From JBDKJS01 sp039806065 (GTDB taxonomy: Bacteria; Bacteroidota; Bacteroidia; AKYH767-A; 2013-40CM-41-45), in contig JBDKJS010000045.1 of NCBI GenBank assembly GCA_039806065.1, positions 1 to 7,195 of the forward strand: a stretch of DNA of 7,195 nt. Direction: 5' to 3'. A program made the translations under genes and the position numbers. Each line of letters starts with the position of its first letter. The stretch's first letter is position 1. The notes beneath the pieces were generated by a model, which worked only from the letters and a program-made list of their open reading frames with translations, had not been told where the DNA came from and did not search any database. Shown in pieces: positions 1-4,536 of this stretch.

Positions 1-217
1 ATCCATCCGCTTTTAAAGTTACTACTTGTCCGTCATTGCCCTTTTTTAGTTTAACTGCTGTTGGAGTTGTTCCCCGGTCTATACCGTCAACTTGAACTTT
101 AGCACCTGATGGCTTTGAATTGATTTGAACCGTCTGTTTTGTCCCAGTGAACAATGTAGCACAACTTGTCATAAAGAGCATAGTTGTCGCAAGTAAAATT
201 GTTGAAATTTTTTTCAT
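1..217 (-). CDS. PEGA-like lipoprotein, N-terminal part (runs off left edge)
   Basis: Seen: an open frame from an ATG at 217 down to the window edge, 72 codons with no stop. It starts MKKISTILL, has a hydrophobic stretch and then a lipobox M-T-S-C, so Cys19 would be the lipidated residue after signal peptidase II cleavage. The mature part begins with A-T-L-F-T-G-T-K-Q-T-V, followed by a stretch with S-K-P-S-G-A-K-V, D-G and G-T-T-P-T-A-V. That is the pattern of PEGA-type beta domains (small carbohydrate- or surface-associated modules) in bacterial lipoproteins. Known of the family: such proteins sit in the outer membrane or periplasm and their exact roles are mostly unknown. The C-terminal part is missing, so any second domain is invisible. 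There is no good promoter close to the ATG; the nearest good box is in repeat copy 1, about 235 bases upstream. Lipoprotein call firm, PEGA call likely, function unknown. Confidence 0.8.
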   Translation of the reverse strand, partial: MKKISTILLATTMLFMTSCATLFTGTKQTVQINSKPSGAKVQVDGIDRGTTPTAVKLKKGNDGQVVTLKADG

Positions 218-429
218 TTTATTTTGAATTTAATTTTTTCCCGCTCGTTTGGCTTTTCGGTGTCGCCCCGTTTTTTGAGTGGTTTCTGGTCTCCACTTTT
301 TGTAATTAAAATTTCTTGTCAGTCATTATAACTTTCAAGATGTGTCAAAAGTTGGTGATTCTCTTGTCTGTGTCATACCGTTGTGTCGTTTCTTAAGCTT
401 GCCCATAACACCCAGATTTACGAATGTTG
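218..429. other. Intergenic leader between repeat copy 1 and the lipoprotein gene
   Basis: About 210 bases lie between the end of repeat copy 1 and the lipoprotein ATG. Read on the minus strand this is the presumed 5' leader of the lipoprotein transcript if the repeat promoter is used. It holds a possible 37-codon mini-ORF (listed separately) and an A/T-rich stretch directly before the lipoprotein start with no Shine-Dalgarno sequence. I see no riboswitch, terminator or tRNA here. Confidence 0.5.
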
Positions 430-448
430 CCGTTCTGTTATTTTTCAT
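335..448 (-). CDS. Possible 37-aa leader peptide starting inside repeat copy 1
   Basis: An ATG at 448 lies four bases after the TATATTTG box of repeat copy 1 and opens a frame of 37 codons ending in TGA at 335-337. The first residues are M-K-N-N-R-T. The matching ATG in repeat copy 2 opens M-E-N-N-R-T, and the two frames then diverge exactly where the repeat ends. The rest (T-F-V-N-L-G-V-M-G-K, then a basic K-L-K-K-R-H) matches nothing I recognise. If the box is a real promoter, the transcript would start almost at this ATG, so translation would be leaderless. It could equally be a chance frame in a leader. No function is claimed. Confidence 0.2.
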   Translation of the reverse strand: MKNNRTATFVNLGVMGKLKKRHNGMTQTRESPTFDTS

Positions 449-617
449 GTTACAAATATAGTTGGTTAGGCGAATGTTTGTCTGGCTTTTTGACGGGTTT
501 CGCATAACCTCTTAATGATGGGTTGGCGATGCAAGCGGTGCTTTTTATTTTTTTTTGTAGTAGCCTTCCCGCCTCACCTAGCCCCGACTGTAGCTGGCTG
601 CCATGCAGCGCGAAAGG
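430..617 (-). repeat. Direct repeat copy 1 (188 bp), promoter-bearing intergenic repeat
   Basis: This stretch matches 1438-1626 with about four differences by eye: two T/C changes near the ATG, and a T-tract that reads T9 here against T8-A-A there. Described on the minus strand it has, in order, a foldable GC-rich segment (small stem GCTGC-CAT-GCAGC at 597-609), an A-rich tract, an imperfect inverted repeat (GTTATGCG / CGCCTAAC, 465-508), a TATATTTG box (453-460) and an ATG (448). The long outer stem that copy 2 forms (CCCGCCT/AGGCGGG) is not complete here, because homology stops at 617 and the flank reads GGGAAAC. It sits between the antitoxin gene and the lipoprotein gene, pointing at the latter. 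No terminal inverted repeats, transposase or obvious target duplication were seen, so it is called a repeat and not an insertion sequence. Confidence 0.9.
453..460 (-). promoter_or_regulatory. Bacteroidota-type -7 box in repeat copy 1
   Basis: The minus strand reads TATATTTG, a full match to the Bacteroidota -7 consensus TAnnTTTG. No TTTG-like -33 element lies 19-21 bases upstream, so the promoter is incomplete by consensus. The box is conserved in both repeat copies and would drive the lipoprotein gene. Confidence 0.5.
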
Positions 618-638
618 GAAACATCTTTTGCACATAAT

Positions 639-803
639 TTACTCAAGTCTATTTGATCTTAACTTTCGCTTATGCTTAAAGTATGCTTTCAACTGTTCAA
701 AATTCAGATCTGCAATTTCCAATGAAATTTGGTCTTTAATTGCACGCATGCTTTTTACTGCATCTAATGTCTTTATTGCTTTTTTTGCTTTTGCCTTACT
801 CAT
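639..803 (-). CDS. Small antitoxin-like protein partnered with the PIN toxin
   Basis: A 54-residue basic, mostly helical-looking protein. After a Lys/Ala-rich start (K-A-K-A-K-K) it has the core T-L-D-A-V-K-S-M-R-A-I-K-D-Q-I, then L-E-I-A-D-L-N-F-E-Q-L-K-A-Y-F and a basic tail. From family knowledge, short proteins with a '[T]-x-D-x-V-K-x-x-R-x-I-[RK]-D-x-[IL]' segment and an 'E-E-[LQ]-x-x-Y' segment are found beside PIN-domain genes and are taken as antitoxins that bind and block the RNase. It lies directly downstream of the PIN gene on the same strand, 40 bases after the PIN stop with this start. The start at 803 (MSKAKAKK) is preferred because it has an A-rich upstream and gives a family-like N terminus. 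An in-frame ATG at 836 adds 11 residues (MACECQNNRN-) and would leave only a 7-base gap, so it remains possible. The antitoxin role is inferred from sequence pattern and neighbour. Confidence 0.65.
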   Translation of the reverse strand: MSKAKAKKAIKTLDAVKSMRAIKDQISLEIADLNFEQLKAYFKHKRKLRSNRLE

Positions 804-843
804 TTTGTTTCGATTATTTTGACATTCGCAAGCCATTCTAGAT

Positions 844-1294
844 TCATGCTACTATGTCTTTTGGTGAACGTATTTCTAATACTGGAAAACCTAGCTTGAT
901 ATTAACTGCATTGTAACCTCTAATTCGATAGATGTTTACAATGTGTTTAAAGTTCCAACTTACCAGCAGGTCAACTTTAGCCACTGTCGCCATCCCAATA
1001 TGCAAACAATCATTTTTGCTTGTCCTACCCACTACTTTTTCTTTGATGTAATTGTCTGCAAGAAGCACAGCATCCTTAGTGATTTCAATAAACTCAATAT
1101 TTTCTTTATAGGGAATTATAAAATTCTCGAATTTCTTTACGAGCCTTCATGATTTCCTCCTCGGCAAGTTCAGAAATTACTGCCTTAATTTGTCCAAGTC
1201 TAACTTTCTCCATTAAGATAGTAGAATCTTCTTCAAACTCAGTATCAAATACGCCACTCAAAACTGATGTGTCAAGGTAAAACCGTTGTATCAT
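844..1294 (-). pseudogene. PIN-domain ribonuclease toxin (VapC-like), frameshifted
   Basis: Two minus-strand frames together make one PIN-domain protein. Part 1 (1294 to 1106) begins M-I-Q-R-F-Y-L-D-T-S-V, with the first catalytic Asp at residue 8, and continues to S-E-L-A-E-E-E-I with the expected second acidic residue. It then stops (TAA) after R-E-F-Y-N-S-L. Part 2, in the next frame and open from just before that stop down to 844, reads Y-K-E-N-I-E-F-I-E-I-T-K-D-A, then A-D-N-Y-I-K-E-K-V-V-G, N-D-C-L-H-I-G-M-A-T, and the strong signature V-S-W-N-F-K-H-I-V-N, I-R-G-Y-N-A-V-N and L-E-I-R-S-P. Joined, the length is about 148 residues, normal for the family. Homologues are Mg2+-dependent RNases that cleave RNA and slow growth unless bound by their antitoxin. 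One extra base (or two missing) near 1106-1112 explains the break. A sequencing error cannot be excluded. The antitoxin gene follows directly. Confidence 0.8.
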
Positions 1295-1314
1295 TTTTTA
1301 AAATTTCCTCTCCT

Positions 1315-1322
1315 CAAAGTTA
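1315..1322 (-). promoter_or_regulatory. Possible -7 box just upstream of the PIN gene
   Basis: The minus strand reads TAACTTTG, matching TAnnTTTG, 20 bases before the PIN ATG at 1294. A purine-rich GAGGAGAGG follows at once and could serve as a weak ribosome binding site, although it sits about 13 bases from the ATG. No -33 element is seen at the usual distance. It competes with the repeat-borne box at 1461-1468 as the PIN operon promoter. Confidence 0.35.
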
Positions 1323-1378
1323 AACAAATAATTGCCAGTTTGTTTATTAGTGCCTAGCAAAATCCGTTCGTTAAAAGT

Positions 1379-1456
1379 TCAAATAATCGAAGCATGTGCT
1401 GTTATTAGGCCATGAAAGTAAGTCTCTGCTCTACTAACCGTTCTGTTATTTTCCAT
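1379..1456 (-). CDS. Possible 25-aa leader peptide starting inside repeat copy 2
   Basis: An ATG at 1456, four bases after the TATATTTG box of repeat copy 2, opens 25 codons ending in TGA at 1379-1381. It begins M-E-N-N-R-T, parallel to M-K-N-N-R-T in copy 1, and then continues V-S-R-A-E-T-Y-F-H-G, which is unrelated to the copy 1 peptide. No known family. The frame may be chance, and its interest lies only in the shared start arrangement. Confidence 0.2.
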   Translation of the reverse strand: MENNRTVSRAETYFHGLITAHASII

Positions 1457-1626
1457 GCTACAAATATAGTTGGTTAGGCGAATGTTTGTCTGGCTTTTTG
1501 ACGGGTTTCGCATAACCTCTTAATGATGGGTTGGCGATGCAAGCGGTGCTTTTTATTTTTTTTAAGTAGTAGCCTTCCCGCCTCACCTAGCCCCGACTGT
1601 AGCTGGCTGCCATGCAGCGCGAAAGG
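1438..1626 (-). repeat. Direct repeat copy 2 (189 bp), promoter-bearing intergenic repeat
   Basis: Near-identical partner of 430-617, offset by 1008-1009 bases and in the same orientation. This copy has the more complete structure. Just across the right edge the bases AGGCGGG (1624-1630) pair with CCCGCCT (1577-1583), enclosing the small stem GCTGC-CAT-GCAGC (1606-1618). An imperfect inverted repeat GTTAGGCG / CGCATAAC lies at 1473-1516, the TATATTTG box at 1461-1468 and the ATG at 1456. It separates the rpmA terminator from the PIN toxin gene. Because the folded segment continues past the repeat edge only here, this copy looks like the original junction and copy 1 like the duplicated one. 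That is inference. Confidence 0.9.
1461..1468 (-). promoter_or_regulatory. Bacteroidota-type -7 box in repeat copy 2
   Basis: TATATTTG on the minus strand, identical to the box in copy 1 and again lacking a recognisable -33 TTTG. It points toward the PIN-antitoxin pair, whose first ATG is about 165 bases downstream. Confidence 0.5.
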
Positions 1627-1630
1627 CGGG
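1577..1630. other. GC-rich foldable segment at the edge of repeat copy 2
   Basis: Outer stem CCCGCCT (1577-1583) with AGGCGGG (1624-1630), enclosing a perfect 5-bp hairpin GCTGC-CAT-GCAGC (1606-1618). The intervening bases could give a multi-branched fold. It is not followed by a T-tract on the minus strand (an A-rich tract follows), so it is not a standard intrinsic terminator for the minus-strand genes. It could be an RNA fold, a protein site or a recombination site; the sequence alone does not decide. Confidence 0.5.
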
Positions 1631-1755
1631 ATGGGTGCATGATCAGTAGCTGTGGTGGTGATGCTCCATGATGTATTTTTTAAGCGGCTCCTGGAGGCCT
1701 TAATGGTTCTTGTTAATGCCCATTGCTCACTGCATGTGCTGGTGGCGATGGTGGC
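1627..1755. other. Gene-free spacer between repeat copy 2 and the rpmA terminator
   Basis: About 130 bases with several GGTGGTGATG / GGTGGCGATGGTGGC tracts and a short near-palindrome GGCTCC-T-GGAGGCC. I see no credible coding frame, promoter or RNA gene. Short open frames here lack family features. Confidence 0.4.
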
Positions 1756-1789
1756 AAAAAAAAAGCTGCCTCCAAGAGTGGAGACAGCT
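1756..1789 (-). terminator. Intrinsic terminator of the rplU-rpmA operon
   Basis: On the minus strand, AGCTGTCTCCA (1789-1779), loop CTCT, then TGGAGGCAGCT (1774-1764) form an 11-bp stem with one T-G wobble. A run of nine T follows (1764-1756). It starts 26 bases after the rpmA stop, which is the expected place for rho-independent termination. The structure is unambiguous. Confidence 0.93.
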
Positions 1790-1815
1790 GTGTGCTTGAT
1801 GACGAGCTTGTGGGG

Positions 1816-2085
1816 TTAGGCTTCTGCTACTTCGGCAGGAAGCACGGATACAAAGCTCTTATTGTCGGTTTTCTTTCTGAATACTACCTTGCCATTGATG
1901 AGGGCAAATAGTGTATGGTCTTTGCCGATGCCTACATTAGCGCCTGCATGGTGACGGGTGCCGCGCTGGCGAACTATAATGTTGCCGGCTGTTGCCCACT
2001 GACCACCAAATATTTTAATACCTAGCCTTTTACTGTGCGATTCACGACCGTTCTTGGAACTACCTACGCCTTTTTTGTGTGCCAT
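1816..2085 (-). CDS. rpmA: 50S ribosomal protein L27
   Basis: Complete 89-residue L27. The N terminus M-A-H-K-K-G-V-G-S-S-K-N-G-R-E-S is the family hallmark and reaches the peptidyl transferase centre in the assembled 50S subunit. The following segments R-L-G-I-K, G-N-I-I-V-R-Q-R-G-T and H-A-G-A-N-V-G-I-G-K-D-H-T-L-F-A-L are also standard. There is no cleavable N-terminal extension of the Firmicutes type. It is the second gene of the rplU-rpmA pair, 27 bases after rplU, and is followed by a strong terminator. Nothing is unusual in length or motifs. Confidence 0.98.
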   Translation of the reverse strand: MAHKKGVGSSKNGRESHSKRLGIKIFGGQWATAGNIIVRQRGTRHHAGANVGIGKDHTLFALINGKVVFRKKTDNKSFVSVLPAEVAEA

Positions 2086-2112
2086 TTTATTTTAATTGTA
2101 TTACGTTAAAAT

Positions 2113-2424
2113 TTATGCTTTTATAGATTCTATCTGGATTTTGGTTAATGACTGACGGTGGCCATTCATTTTTTGATAGCTCTTTCTTCTTTTCTTCTTG
2201 AATACTAAAACCTTATCACCTTTTAAATGACTGATTACTTTAGCCGATACACTGGCACCAGATATGGTAGGGGCTCCTACTTTTACCTTGCCGCCATCAT
2301 CAACCAAGACAACGTCTTTAAAATCTACCTTCTTACCTTCTTCGGTTTCAAGTCTATGAACATATAAAAATTGGTCTTTTTGTACTTTAAACTGCTGACC
2401 TGCAATGTTTACTACAGCGAACAT
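2113..2424 (-). CDS. rplU: 50S ribosomal protein L21
   Basis: Complete 103-residue L21, which binds 23S rRNA in the large subunit. It starts M-F-A-V-V-N-I-A-G-Q-Q-F-K-V, the usual beta-strand start with G-x-Q. Later segments include V-G-A-P-T-I-S-G-A-S-V and the C-terminal basic signature K-K-R-R-K-S-Y-Q-K-M-N-G-H-R-Q, then T-K-I-Q-I. It is the first gene of the rplU-rpmA operon and has its own promoter with a short (~20 base) leader. No autoregulatory leader fold was visible. Confidence 0.98.
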   Translation of the reverse strand: MFAVVNIAGQQFKVQKDQFLYVHRLETEEGKKVDFKDVVLVDDGGKVKVGAPTISGASVSAKVISHLKGDKVLVFKKKRRKSYQKMNGHRQSLTKIQIESIKA

Positions 2425-2447
2425 GATGATACTTTTTTTAAGGGAGG

Positions 2448-2478
2448 CAAAGATACATTTTATTGATACAAAAACAAA
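2448..2478 (-). promoter_or_regulatory. Promoter of rplU-rpmA
   Basis: On the minus strand, TTTG (2478-2475), a 19-base spacer, then TATCTTTG (2455-2448) match the Bacteroidota sigma-ABfr consensus TTTG-(19-21)-TAnnTTTG. The rplU ATG is 23 bases beyond the box, leaving a short untranslated leader. This is the best promoter in the window. Confidence 0.85.
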
Positions 2479-2518
2479 TAATTCTATATTTTTTTATAAT
2501 TTTCATGCGAATTTACTA

Positions 2519-2526
2519 TTTATTTG
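2519..2526 (+). promoter_or_regulatory. Weak -7-like box before the DUF255 gene
   Basis: TTTATTTG on the plus strand differs from TAnnTTTG at one position and lies 25 bases before the ATG at 2552. No -33 TTTG at the usual distance. It lies in the 127-bp divergent region shared with rplU and is only a candidate. Confidence 0.3.
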
Positions 2527-2551
2527 AACCTTAGCACCTCCCCACTCCATT

Positions 2552-4531
2552 ATGCCGAATAGACTCCACGAGCAATCATCGCCTTACTTATTGCAACACG
2601 CTGAAAATCCAGTGCATTGGTGGCCCTGGTGCCACGAGGCTTGGGAAACAGCCAAGCTAGAAAACAAATTGGTGATAGTGAGCATTGGTTATGCTACCTG
2701 CCATTGGTGCCATGTGATGGAGCGCGAGTGTTTTGAAAATGAAACAGTGGCAGCCTTGATGAACCGGTATTTTGTATCTATAAAAGTAGATCGTGAGGAG
2801 CGCCCAGATATTGATGCCATTTACATGCAGGCCGCACAAATGATGACGGGCAGCGGTGGATGGCCGCTCAACTGCATTGCCCTGCCTGATGGGAAGCCCA
2901 TTTATGCGGGTACTTACTTTCCAAAAGCGCGCTGGCTGCAGGCACTGGAAAGAATTCAAGAAATTTTTACCCACGAAAAAGCTACTGCCTTGAACTATGC
3001 CCATGAAATATACCAAGGCCTCACTAAGATCAACAGTCCATCGACTACGGCTGTTGCGCCTTTTGATGGAGCGGCTCTTACTGCTTGTATGCAAAACTGG
3101 AAAACACGCTTTGACCTGCTCCAAGGTGGACCCGATAGGGCTCCTAAATTTATTTTACCCAACAATTATTTGTGGCTGCTGCACTATGCCCATCATAGCC
3201 ATGACGATGAAGTGATGGATCATGTGCACTTAACCATTAAAAAAATAATTAATGGGGGCATCCATGACCAATTGGAAGGTGGTTTTTGCAGGTACAGTAC
3301 TGATCAGGATTGGCATGTGCCACACTTTGAAAAAATGTTGTATGATAATGCACAAATACTAGAACTATTGTCGCAGTACTACATGCTATTTCCAAATAGC
3401 TTGGCGAAAGATGCCATTGTGCAAACCATTGGTTGGGCAAATAATAACCTGCTGGCGCCCAATGGTGGCTACTACAGCGCTATGGATGCCGATAGTGATG
3501 GTGAGGAAGGCAAGTATTATTGCCTACTACCCGATGAATGGGATGCAATGAATGAAGAGGATCAGTTGTTTTTAGCCAAGTATTACCTAATAAAGGATGA
3601 CTTTGTTTGGGAACATAAATGGATATTGCAACGCAATGAAATGCACGAGCTAGAATATGAAGATAATGAGAGTGAATATGCCGTTACATGGCCTAGGGTA
3701 AAAGCAAAATTGATGGCCCAAAGAGCTGCTAAAATAAAGCCTATTACAGATACAAAAATACTAACCCCATGGAATGCGCTATGGTGCAAGGGTCTGTTTG
3801 CTGCTGCAAGGGCATTGGATGAGGAGGTACTGCAAAGGGATGCACTGCGGTTACTGGATCAATTGGTGGCGCTGGGCACGGATCTGCCTCAGTTAATAGC
3901 TACTGATGGGAATGGGCCTGAAGGATTTTTAGATAGCTATGCTTTTATAATCAGCTGTTGCATGGCAGGATATGAAGCAACTTATAAAGAAGCCTATATC
4001 ATTCATGCTAAGGAATTGGCCATAGCGGCAATGAAAAAATTTTACAACCCTTTAAATAAAGATTTCTACTACTCCACCGGCACCGATGGGAATGCCATTA
4101 TTCGCACCAGTGAAATGGAAGACAATGTGATTCCGGCAGCTAGTTCGGCCATGCTGCTAGCACTCTGTGAGCTGAATAATTTTATCAAGATCAATGATCT
4201 GTTGGCACCCCATGATTGCGATATTGATACGCTTGTCAATGCATCATTAAGTATCCTATCACCATCCATGGTGCATTATGGCGCTGCATACAGCAATTGG
4301 CTGCTACTCTATCTTACCCAACAAACTGCTTCCAAGCAAGTGGTGGCTAATGGAAGTAAAGCTTTATTGGTAATAGCTGCAGAAAAAAAGCACTATTGCT
4401 TCAACACTTATTTCATGGCTACGAATCCTAACAGTGTGCTCGATGCTGCCAAAGGAAAATATGACCCGGACAACCACACCTTATACCGCTGCGAAAATTT
4501 TACTTGCAAACTACCTGAAACAATTAAATGA
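2552..4531 (+). CDS. Thioredoxin-domain protein of the DUF255/YyaL (COG1331) family
   Basis: Complete, 659 residues, close to the usual family length. The start M-P-N-R-L-H-E-Q-S-S-P-Y-L-L-Q-H-A-x-N-P-V is typical, so the start is secure. Residues 1-165 form the DUF255 thioredoxin-like domain with C50-H-W-C53 in the context A-T-C-H-W-C-H-V-M-E and then V-D-R-E-E-R-P-D-I-D. The remainder resembles the alpha/alpha-barrel fold of six-hairpin glycosidase-like proteins: G-G-I-H-D-Q-L-E-G-G-F (235-245), V-P-H-F-E-K-M-L-Y-D-N-A (257-267), A-M-D-A-D-S-D-G-E-E-G-K (310-321), L-T-P-W-N-A-L (404-410), G-F-L-D-S-Y-A-F (458-465), and a C-terminal C-E-N-F-T-C-K-L-P. There is no signal peptide, so it is probably cytosolic. 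Its substrate is not settled; both redox and sugar-related roles have been proposed for the family. It stands alone between rplU (divergent) and the T9SS gene (convergent). Confidence 0.95.
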   Translation: MPNRLHEQSSPYLLQHAENPVHWWPWCHEAWETAKLENKLVIVSIGYATCHWCHVMERECFENETVAALMNRYFVSIKVDREERPDIDAIYMQAAQMMTGSGGWPLNCIALPDGKPIYAGTYFPKARWLQALERIQEIFTHEKATALNYAHEIYQGLTKINSPSTTAVAPFDGAALTACMQNWKTRFDLLQGGPDRAPKFILPNNYLWLLHYAHHSHDDEVMDHVHLTIKKIINGGIHDQLEGGFCRYSTDQDWHVPHFEKMLYDNAQILELLSQYYMLFPNSLAKDAIVQTIGWANNNLLAPNGGYYSAMDADSDGEEGKYYCLLPDEWDAMNEEDQLFLAKYYLIKDDFVWEHKWILQRNEMHELEYEDNESEYAVTWPRVKAKLMAQRAAKIKPITDTKILTPWNALWCKGLFAAARALDEEVLQRDALRLLDQLVALGTDLPQLIATDGNGPEGFLDSYAFIISCCMAGYEATYKEAYIIHAKELAIAAMKKFYNPLNKDFYYSTGTDGNAIIRTSEMEDNVIPAASSAMLLALCELNNFIKINDLLAPHDCDIDTLVNASLSILSPSMVHYGAAYSNWLLLYLTQQTASKQVVANGSKALLVIAAEKKHYCFNTYFMATNPNSVLDAAKGKYDPDNHTLYRCENFTCKLPETIK

Positions 4532-4536
4532 TAAGT

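Noticed and set aside
465..508. Integron attC site or CALIN-like cassette array
   Set aside because: The boxes resemble GTTRRRY and RYYYAAC but are in reverse order, only 44 bases apart, and inner L boxes could not be placed. No integrase gene is in the window. Kept only as an idea within a finding.
540..560. Intrinsic terminator at the T-rich tract of the repeat (plus strand)
   Set aside because: The T-tract is preceded only by a 3-bp AGC/GCT stem, too weak to call, and no plus-strand gene ends nearby.
450..635. 61-codon minus-strand frame across repeat copy 1
   Set aside because: It runs through the folded noncoding repeat, has low-complexity composition without family features, and ends at the promoter box. 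It is best explained as a spurious translation of the repeat.
523..822. 99-codon plus-strand frame over repeat copy 1 and the antitoxin
   Set aside because: It is antisense to the better supported antitoxin gene, with a Phe/Ser/Leu-rich composition typical of a shadow frame.
1100..1118. Programmed +1 frameshift in the PIN gene
   Set aside because: There is no recognisable slippery site with stimulatory element, and PIN toxins are not known to use one. A mutation or sequencing error is simpler.
1723..1911. 62-codon plus-strand frame over the terminator and the end of rpmA
   Set aside because: It lies across a clear intrinsic terminator and antisense to rpmA, with no family resemblance.
2657..3124. 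155-codon minus-strand frame inside the DUF255 gene
   Set aside because: It is fully antisense to the well-conserved thioredoxin-domain coding region and shows no recognisable domain.
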